From positions 2,418,001-2,482,000 of the forward strand of contig OX337230.1 in NCBI GenBank assembly GCA_946965045.2: DNA of 64,000 nucleotides. The letters run 5' to 3'. Shown here in pieces: positions 56,462 to 64,000 of the stretch. The position numbers were made by a program, and so were the translations under genes. The stretch is from Epithemia pelagica. Lineage: Eukaryota > Bacillariophyta > Bacillariophyceae > Surirellales > Surirellaceae. Every line of letters begins with the position of its first letter. The stretch's first letter is position 1. The notes under the pieces were generated by a model. That model ran no database searches, had not been told where the DNA came from, and saw only the letters and a program-made list of their open reading frames with translations.

Positions 56462-59044
56462 CTAATGATACGATTGTCGGGACGAGGCCAATTCTCTGGC
56501 AAATAAGCGGCTCGGTAAGCTGATCGGTTCCACTCCAGTCCGGATCATTTCGGCCCGTTCTTCCGATGAGAGGTCCCGTAGCGCCTTTTGAATATCCAAG
56601 ACTCGTTTCTTGTGATAACGACGGCGATGAATGTTGTCTTCTCGAAGACACTGCAAGGCCATCATTTCCAAACCGAGTCGATTGTACGATTCCAACAAGC
56701 ATTCATTCAGCACCTTCTTGGCACCATTGGGCAAGGTGAACACGCGAGTCTTAGATGAGCGATCGTCGTCCGAGTCCTTCTCCTCCTTCGATTTTTCTGA
56801 TGTTGGGCCGGGGGTTTTCGATTGTCCGGCACGACAACAAGCCAAATAAACCCCGTTAACAACACCCTTGTACCGGAGGTCAACGGCTTCTTGACTCAAG
56901 GCTAGTTTCTCAACTTCTGAGTTGGCGTCTTGTCGAAAAGCAAAGTGTTCCGCCCTGGAATACCAGCATTCGGCCGTGGCATCTTTATTGACGGCCGAAC
57001 CGATTGTGATCACTTGACTATCGTCGTAACTAACCTTCTTTTGAGGTTTGGAAGGCGACTGAGTATCTTTCACTGTGGCGTCTTCCTCTACTAATCTTCG
57101 TGTCCGACTGGATCTTCGTCTTGGTCGAACGGGTTGCGACGAGACGACTTCAATATTGTCTTCTCCTCGCGCCACGGTATCTTTGGTGGCCGGGACTTGA
57201 GGTGCAGCCGATTTGGCCACCACTTTTCCAATGGCATGGGCAAACAATCGAGCCGGTCGTGTCACGCGTTCCACCCCTCGGAAAATAGCTTCCGCCTTTC
57301 GATCCGCCGACATGAATCCCACCTTGCGATTTTGGACACCTCCAATGATGCGTAGCAATTGTTTCCGCCGGGTACTAGCATCGTTCTGAATGGCCGGTGC
57401 AGCAATGATTTCCATTCCCAAATGCCATTGATTTGCATCAACGTCTCCGACAACCTTGTTGACCAATTGGTCGTCCTCCTCCTGTTGTTGGGTCGGATCA
57501 TCGCTGCCGCTTGATGTACTGCGGGTACCCCGCTCGGAACCGGTACCCGGACCCCGGCAACAGGAGAGGTAAAGACGGACCACCACTTGAGGGTAACTTG
57601 AACCATCCGTCTTGTTGTTGGAGGCCAGAACTTGAGCGACTTGCTGAATTGTTTCCCCTCTGAATTTCAGGTATTCGTTTGCGGAATGCCAGCAATCATC
57701 CAAGCATCCCGAGTTGGCGGCACAACCGGCAAAGACGGTACTGAGATTGGAATCAAAACGAACTTTTTTCTTCTTGGTCTTGTTCACGTTCATGTTGCTG
57801 ACAGATGTGGACCGAAGCAAGTTTCGCGCCTTGTTGGCCATGACGGCTGAGTTTTCCTTGGCTTGGCTGGGTCGGCCAGTACTACTATCCGAACTTCGCG
57901 TGGAGTGCGCCGATCCCCGTTCGAGGGACTTTGGTATGGTCATGTCCGATCCCGCATGTTCTTTGGCCTTTTTAGCGGCAAGATTGACCGAATCAGCTCG
58001 TTGCAGCAGAGCATGCATGGATCGAGCTCCCTTTTTCAGTTTCCGTCGAGCCTGTCGGTGTGTGGAGGACGAATCGAGTGGCTCGGAACAAGTGTTGTGA
58101 CTAGTCGATGTTCGGCTGCTGCTACTACGAATCGAAGAATTGTTCGCATTGTCCTGTTGAGACGTTGTCATGCGTTCCCGTCGTTTGGACCGACTTTTTG
58201 GTCGATGTACACCAGACGAGGATGATGCCGATTGTATCGATTCATCTCCACTACTGTCGGTCATGACACGAGCCAAATCCATCGAATCAGATCGTTGGAG
58301 TAAATTGCGCATGGATTTGGTCCTGTTGGGGGTCTTTCGAAATGATGGCGCTCGTGGTTGTTCTAGTTGGTCCTTGACGAGAGCCGACTTGCTCTTGTCG
58401 TGAAAAGAGGTGGGTAAGGAAGAGAGTGAAACTTGACGTTTCATGGAGAATCTCCGCGCTTCTACAGGCTCATTTTGCATTGTTGAAGCCGTAGCAATTC
58501 CCGAAGGCGCCACCGAGGGAGTCCCTTGTTGTTTGCTGGACCTTCGTTTGGAACGTTTCAAGAGTACAGAATCGTCTCGCTGCAACAAGGAACGCATGGA
58601 CCCACCCAATCTTCGTGAAGACTGAACTTTTCTCGACTGTGCAAATTGTTGTTGTCGTTGTTTCTTGAGGGAATGATGGGAGGATGAACCCAAAGATTCC
58701 TGAAAGCCCTTTGCAGCGCTTTGTTTATACAGAAAACTAGAGGAATTCTCTAAGAGGGTTTCATCCTCCTCCTTGGAGATGGACTGAGGAGACATGTTGA
58801 AGCCCACCAGAGAATTGGAATTGAGACCGGATGATGAATTGTTTGGGTTTCCCTTGGCGGTCCGACTACTTCGAGCCGAAACAGAGGACTCTGATTCATC
58901 CATGGTAGAGAGAGTGGCACAAGAGTCCTGCGTGGATAAGGAGCTACACGAAGTAAAGGGTGTAGCGTCCGATGAGGATGATGCTAGGGATTGCGACGAC
59001 GGTGTTCGTTTCGAAGAGTATTGAGCGAGACCTGGTCGACCCAT
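56462..59044 (-). CDS. Serine-rich protein with repeated LLQR motifs and a duplicated C-terminal domain (diatom, unknown function)
   Basis: A single-exon frame of 860 aa from ATG 59,044. The first half is disordered and Ser/Arg-rich and repeats a short motif: GSMRSLLQRDDSV, KSMRNLLQRSDSMDLA, RSMHALLQRADSVNLA, and a weaker KARNLLRSTSV. The second half has two copies of one fold-like unit: (1) DDCWHSANEYLKFR ... VRLYLSCCRG ... WHLGMEIIA ... RRKQLLRIIGGVQ ... AIFRGVERVTRPARLFAHAI; (2) AECWYSRAEHFAFR ... VNGVYLACCRAG ... NRLGLEMMALQCL ... RRYHKKRVLDIQKAL ... MIRTGVEPISLPSRLFAREL. No named domain is recognised. No signal peptide or membrane segment; probably cytosolic or nuclear. The LLQR motif could be a phosphorylated docking motif (inference). 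Confidence 0.85.
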   Translation of the reverse strand: MGRPGLAQYSSKRTPSSQSLASSSSDATPFTSCSSLSTQDSCATLSTMDESESSVSARSSRTAKGNPNNSSSGLNSNSLVGFNMSPQSISKEEDETLLENSSSFLYKQSAAKGFQESLGSSSHHSLKKQRQQQFAQSRKVQSSRRLGGSMRSLLQRDDSVLLKRSKRRSSKQQGTPSVAPSGIATASTMQNEPVEARRFSMKRQVSLSSLPTSFHDKSKSALVKDQLEQPRAPSFRKTPNRTKSMRNLLQRSDSMDLARVMTDSSGDESIQSASSSSGVHRPKSRSKRRERMTTSQQDNANNSSIRSSSSRTSTSHNTCSEPLDSSSTHRQARRKLKKGARSMHALLQRADSVNLAAKKAKEHAGSDMTIPKSLERGSAHSTRSSDSSTGRPSQAKENSAVMANKARNLLRSTSVSNMNVNKTKKKKVRFDSNLSTVFAGCAANSGCLDDCWHSANEYLKFRGETIQQVAQVLASNNKTDGSSYPQVVVRLYLSCCRGPGTGSERGTRSTSSGSDDPTQQQEEDDQLVNKVVGDVDANQWHLGMEIIAAPAIQNDASTRRKQLLRIIGGVQNRKVGFMSADRKAEAIFRGVERVTRPARLFAHAIGKVVAKSAAPQVPATKDTVARGEDNIEVVSSQPVRPRRRSSRTRRLVEEDATVKDTQSPSKPQKKVSYDDSQVITIGSAVNKDATAECWYSRAEHFAFRQDANSEVEKLALSQEAVDLRYKGVVNGVYLACCRAGQSKTPGPTSEKSKEEKDSDDDRSSKTRVFTLPNGAKKVLNECLLESYNRLGLEMMALQCLREDNIHRRRYHKKRVLDIQKALRDLSSEERAEMIRTGVEPISLPSRLFARELASSRQSYH

Positions 59045-61481
59045 GGTGGACTTGGGAAAGCAACGATGCTTTCGTTCACTTTTGAGGGTTTGTCCCTATC
59101 TCTTTCGAGTTTGGTAGATTGATCGTGATTTGCGGGAGTCGCGTTGGGTTGATATCTATGGCGTCGAGGAAAGGAGACTGAATCAACCAAAGGCAAATAT
59201 ACAATATACTCTTCTCTCACTACTCGCTCTGTCGTTGTAAGGATTGGGCCATGAAGCAAGGAGAAGCTTGACTGCAAACTTGTTCGCGTCGTTGGTGCAG
59301 ACTTTCACCTCTGTAACAACATTTCTCTTGTTTGTTATCCATGCACAAAGCACATGTGCATGTGCAGGAAACGTCGATCTCGGTTACGAGAAACCTCATG
59401 AACTAACGCCCAACGAGAAACAAAATACAGTACTATTGGGATCTTTCATCGCTTTATAAGACATACAGAGAAACTATGAGTCCGTGATTGGTTGGTATTA
59501 AGGAATCAACTATGCCACATAGATCACTTTAAAAGACCTTCTTTCCTTCAACGACATTTCAAATGAGATCAATTTCTACTTTTATAGACCTGCTCAATCT
59601 ATTACTTATTGTAGTTTTTGAGTTGCTAGTTGGTATCCTCAATGGTTAAAACGAGCGACTATACACTTTGTAATCGTTGTCTGTACAGTAATTACGAGAT
59701 GACTGCGTATTGGGGCTACTCGTATTGATGATTCAGGATTCAGGACATTTTCCGCGTGGGGATGCACGTTTTTGGCAGGTTGGCGTCTGGCTGCATGTCC
59801 GACGATAAAAGATGAGAAGTGATTACGCCCAATACATTTCCGTTACGATCGGGATCATGACTCGGGATGGGGGATTGCAACCCTCAGATTAGGTGTCCGC
59901 TTCTTAGCCAATTTGATGCGACCGACCCTGCGGTCTGTCTGTGACCACGATGATTGCTCCACAGTCCGTCCTTCTCCCCGTTAAAACTCACAAAAGCAAA
60001 AACGTCATCTAGAATGGCCGGCGTGAAAGTGACCGTTGATGGTTGGCGGGCGTCCTCTGATCAACACGATTGAAATTTCGGACGCTGGCGACAACCTCTC
60101 ATAAAATCGTGAGGACAAAATCTGTAGTAGGGCCGACCAAAACACAAAACACTGATCACGGACCAATATGACCATGGTGCAGTCGTTGTCGATTGAGTGC
60201 GTCTTTCCTATAGTTGCTGTGTGATCTTTTGTTCCTTCTGTAGGATTGATAGTATCTTTGCCCATTTTCTCATTATTAGGCTTGTCACCCCCGTGCTTTG
60301 AGTTCTCTAGTAGGTAGGTGACGCTTTGGTTTCGTCGTAGCGATAATATGTGGCTGATTGTCACTACTTTATAGGCTACGATCTGCTCCTGAAGTCTGGT
60401 CAAATGCTCATGGAGGAAAATGCTTAGTGTTATTTGTTTCTTCTTAAAGGTGAAGACGAGAAAGGAGTGGGATGAAAGCAATGAACAATGAACACGAGAG
60501 TCCAGACTCCACCATGACACCGTTAACATTGATATTTACCCCTATGACTACGATATACGGTATGATAAAGACTAGGAATTCTACGTAGACTAGTATCAAA
60601 GTAAAAGGGCTACAAACTACAAATGAATCAATCATCAAGACTAATCAGCAATGTCAGAGTGGTGAGACATGAGATGTCGCAGTCGCAAGGATTCCAGAAA
60701 ATGGCAAACACAAGCAGGCAGCAGGGAGGGACACTTCTAGTAGTAACAGCTTTGTCTTTTCTGACTTACCTTACTTGCATGGAAGCTGACAAACCATGGA
60801 CATGGGTGCCGTGATTGAGATTCGTTGTTCGTTTGCCTTTTTGGAGGAATGAGACTGAATTTGAACCGTCATGCACGCTGGGCCGTTCGAACTGTTTTGA
60901 ATTGTGACAAAGTAATGCCGGCGTGTCCTTTCTGATTTTTGATGGAAAATGGGATGAGAATGGAGAAAAAAAACCTGTTTGGCTGTCTGTGAGATTGGAT
61001 ATCTGCTTTCCGGGCAGCCTTGCTAAGAAGCGGACATCTAATCTGAGCTCTTATTAACTCTCAATTAAAAACAAGGAAATCCCAAGCGAGTATATCTGCT
61101 TTGACTAGTTTTGTTTTAATATTCGTGACGGATCGGTAGGAAAGGAAGTATTGACTATTGACATTTTTTTACTTCTGCTCATTTGGTCGTACTGGCAATA
61201 CTACGAGTACTACTAGAGGACTGTAGCATCTCGATCTAGGGTAGCCCCAATCCCCAATGGTGAATGATCAAGTGCCCTACTCCTTTTCTATTCCTATATT
61301 TCTACTAGAGGACTAGTTCTACTAGAGGAGTTCGAATTTGCATGCATAGCAATAGCCCTTCTACCTTCTAGCTTCAGAAATAAAATGCCCAGTCCCCGTC
61401 CCCAGCCCCAACAGGTCCCAATCCCAAGTCCCAATGGAGAATGCAGATAAATAATAAAGAGTCTGGTGCTGGTGGAAACAT
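59045..61481. other. Intergenic, no gene supported
   Basis: Promoter side of the serine-rich gene, then 2 kb without a convincing frame. One inverted pair is visible: CTCAGATTAGGTGTCCGCTT at about 59,894 and its near reverse complement at about 61,024-61,050. Short CTACTAGAGGA direct repeats occur at about 61,207-61,330. Pyrimidine-rich CCCAGTCCCCGTCCCCAGCC at about 61,388. Confidence 0.45.
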
Positions 61482-63196
61482 AGTACGAGCTCCATCAATC
61501 GATATGGGTAACCGTAGTGGCCCGTGCTTTTCATACCCCCACTGTTTTTTCTACAGTGATTCTAACTTCGTAGGGACACCACTACGGTCATTTTGCACTG
61601 CGTAACACCACCATGACACACTCAAGCCGGTGTGCACCTCCAACGAAAGGTGCCAGCTCTCTTGCGACCATCAAGGATGCCTAAGAATCAAGTGTACCGT
61701 GAGGGAATGGGCGGGCAGGGATGAGTTGGCTTTTTTTATGGACCGACGGCAAGGTTTTGAAGTCTTCCTTATTTGGCATCCGAAACAGAGGAAGTGACCT
61801 TGAGAAGAAGACGACGACAACCGATAGAATGCATCCAGCAAGTCACCGATCATACGTCCGCATGCAGCAATCAACTCCTCGTCACTTAATAGACCGAGCA
61901 CAACATTGGAAAGCCTCGACCGTTGGTGGCTCAAACGCAACAAAAGCTGATTTGTCCAGACAAAACAAACGTGAACCGTGGGTGGAAGGACTGCTTCTAC
62001 TGCGACAGACGATGGTGGTGCCGGTGGTGCGGCTGATTCCCACAGCACAATTTGAGTGGAAGAAGGAGGGGATGCCGTGAAGCTGATGGGCGGTGGTCGA
62101 AGAGCCTTGCGAGTCGACAACACTCGGCAACAACAACAACAACCCAAAACCCAAACACAACAATCAACTACTCACTCCTCGCTGCCACCGAACGAACAAC
62201 AACAACACTCGGCAACAACACTCGACAACGACACTCGGCGGCAAGACTCGGCGACAAGATGGTGTGGTCGTCCTCCTTCTTCTACCGTGCGACGAAACAA
62301 TCAACTCCTCGTCTTTTCGTTGCCCTCACCCAACAAATCGAAGCCTCGTCCACTGGTGGTAACAAGCGACGACAACGACAACCACAAGCGGCTCAACTAC
62401 AAATGGCGAAACAATCGGCGACGATGTCACAGCTGATCGATCGAATGAACGAACGAACGAAAGAACGAATGAACGACAACAACAACACTCGGCGACAACA
62501 AAAATCCAAACACAACAATCAACTACTCACCGCCACTGATCGAACGAACGAACGAATGAACAAACAACAACAAAAACAACACTCGGCAACAACAACAACA
62601 ACAACAACAACAACAACCCCCACGCAACAATCAACTATTCGCTGTCAGCGAACCCTCTGCCCGAGACTGTGCCCTTCAACAACAGCAAGCGGTGACAACG
62701 ACAAGCGACGACAACGGCATGCGACAAGACAGCAAGCGGCAACAACGACAAGCGGCGACAACGACAAGCGACGACAGCGACATCCGACGACAATGACATA
62801 CTCAACAATCAACTGCTCGTTTCGGCCAAACGGCAAAACATTCGGCGACCACGGCACGGCAACAGCACCATACTCAACACCGAAACGATTGCCTATTGTA
62901 CGACCTACGACACAGAGAAGCATGTACTAAGCTAGATAGATGTTCTGTACTAGTAGCTGTTTATATGCATACTCGTAGAGGAGGCGGGTTGATTATTGTG
63001 CTAGCGCCGCCTCACCATGGTGATGGTGTGGGTGCAGTTGGTGAGAAGAATCTCGCAACAACATGAGGGCAATTCATTTTACTTTAGGAAAATGTATGGT
63101 GTAGTGAATCTCGTAGGGCCGGAAGTTCAACCGAGTATCGGAAACGTGAAGCACGGGCCACTACGGTTACCCATATCGATTGATGGAGCTCGTACT
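61482..63196. mobile_element. 1.7-kb segment bounded by a perfect 48-bp inverted repeat
   Basis: The sequence starting AGTACGAGCTCCATCAATCG (61,482-61,529) is repeated exactly in reverse complement at 63,149-63,196. All 48 bases match and the match ends sharply on both sides. The interior is CAA-rich low-complexity DNA and contains no transposase frame. No target duplication is evident next to the repeats. It could be a non-autonomous DNA element or a foldback structure. Confidence 0.6.
61860..62900. repeat. CAA-rich low-complexity region with recurrent CAACAATCAACT motif
   Basis: CA(G/A)CAATCAACT(N)CTC recurs at about 61,865, 62,158, 62,296, 62,514, 62,627 and 62,813, separated by ACTCGGCAACAAC and CGAACGAACGAA type short repeats. 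A pure (CAA)n run lies at about 62,590-62,620. Long plus-strand frames here (Gln/Thr/Asn/Arg-rich) follow from the composition and are not treated as genes. Confidence 0.75.
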
Positions 63197-64000
63197 GTAA
63201 TATTAGGTGATCATTTAACTTTTGTCTTAGGGACGTCCCAGCCAAAAGTCAAACGTCAAAGGTCAAAGTCAGACCTACAACTCACAACTCACACCGTAGT
63301 CGGCAAGGACGGTGACTGGCGCATATCGCCCATTGCTCTTACCACCCAGCTGGTGTGAGTACAGGTCGCTCATGAGTCGAATGCGCGATGCGCATTCTTA
63401 TACTCAATGCATCGAAGATGCTGACCAGCCTGCGACCTGGAATCACCCTCTCTGGGGAATACCATTGCTCACAGGCTTTGGTTTTTCTTTCTGTCCCGTC
63501 TCCCGTCACGCACGACTCCTCCATCATCATCATCATCATATCCATAATCCATAGAGGAAAATGATGTAGAAATTAGAAATTATCGTGGGGTAAAGGTAAA
63601 GAGTAAAGAGCCCTCGATTTGTCCAGTCAGAATCCCGATCACGTCGCACGTCTGTCGTTGTGTCTTCTTTGTTTCTCCACATCGATCGACCCGAGATACG
63701 ACAAAAGCGAAATTGTCCGAACGACAGATCCTACAGATGGTAGTTTTTACGCGGGTGTCTTTGGATTGCTACAGCGACGCACCGTCTCGCTACAAAGTGT
63801 CTTCTAGAGCAAGCCACAAAAGTACCAGCTAGCTTTGCTCTTTTGCCCCTAGGAGTCGGTCTAGGCGTACTCCTAGTTGGTAGTTGACCCCGTTGTTGAA
63901 CATGTTTACAGCTGACAACCTTCATTCATTCCGCTTTTCCGCTCCATACTCGGCTACAAGTATATGGTTGTGGTTTGTGGTTGGTTACTTGTCGCGTCCC
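63197..64000. other. Intergenic to window end, no gene
   Basis: A short (CAT)n run (CATCATCATCATCAT, about 63,522-63,540) and otherwise no recognisable gene, repeat or RNA. Any gene here would continue beyond the right edge. Confidence 0.4.

Noticed and set aside
59251-59459. Small secreted peptide after the serine-rich gene
   Set aside because: The open frame has no ATG at its start; the nearby ATG gives a six-residue peptide.
60005-60529. 174-codon minus frame
   Set aside because: Codon use and composition look random, with no domain, and no neighbouring exon supports it.
61320-61340. tRNA B-box-like GGAGTTCGAATTT
   Set aside because: No A-box, cloverleaf or acceptor stem could be drawn around it.
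62052-62930. 292-codon Gln/Thr/Asn/Arg-rich frame
   Set aside because: Composition follows from CAA/CGA low-complexity repeats; several frames are open at once and none has a domain.

Overview
This window reads as a nuclear genomic segment of a diatom, most likely a raphid pennate. The evidence is two Copia-type retrotransposons of the diatom CoDi kind, compact genes with short GT-AG introns (59 to 253 bp), a fused pyridine nucleotide transhydrogenase with an ER signal peptide and plastid-type presequence, a silaffin-like lysine/glycine-rich secreted protein, and diatom-style cyclin and serine-rich proteins. It is not prokaryotic: there are no operons or Shine-Dalgarno sites, and splice junctions restore the protein families. 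No rRNA, tRNA or CRISPR array was recognised.

Layout. 1-2.2 kb: end of a gene, then a 188/190-bp tandem-repeat array split by an 817-bp Harbinger-like element. 2.6-12.7 kb: a gene-rich block with a type II membrane protein, a membrane-anchored alpha/beta hydrolase (minus), a P-type cyclin and PEX11. 12.5-35.7 kb: a rearranged, transposon-loaded block with a transhydrogenase 3' fragment, a damaged gene, a secreted protein gene (minus), an 8.35-kb CoDi element, a Penelope-like/GIY-YIG retroelement, a decayed CoDi copy and a decayed non-LTR-type remnant. 35.7-40.3 kb: the intact transhydrogenase gene. 40.4-47.2 kb: a 6.87-kb CoDi element on the minus strand with identical 153-bp LTRs. 47.4-59.0 kb: a second gene-rich block with a HECT ubiquitin ligase, a silaffin-like/Spondin_N secreted protein, an MFS transporter and a serine-rich diatom protein. 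59-64 kb: no convincing gene; a 1.7-kb segment bounded by a perfect 48-bp inverted repeat and filled with CAA-rich low-complexity DNA.

The main structural result is a likely staggered-break inversion of the transhydrogenase gene. The PEX11 3' end / spacer / transhydrogenase 3' end occurs twice in opposite orientation (12,479-13,276 and 39,411-40,260). The transhydrogenase upstream region also occurs twice in opposite orientation (35,692-35,925 and 40,261-40,361 continuing at 47,230-47,341). The simplest ancestor is PEX11 and the transhydrogenase facing each other, followed by the HECT gene; the transhydrogenase was then flipped, and retroelements filled both breakpoints. The second CoDi sits inside one duplicated piece, so the other copy serves as its empty site and defines a 4-bp target duplication.

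The host genes are otherwise independent housekeeping or secreted functions (peroxisome division, redox coupling, cell cycle, lipid hydrolysis, ubiquitination, cell wall). Several reading frames carry one-base breaks at repeats or homopolymers, so both assembly error and real decay are considered for each.
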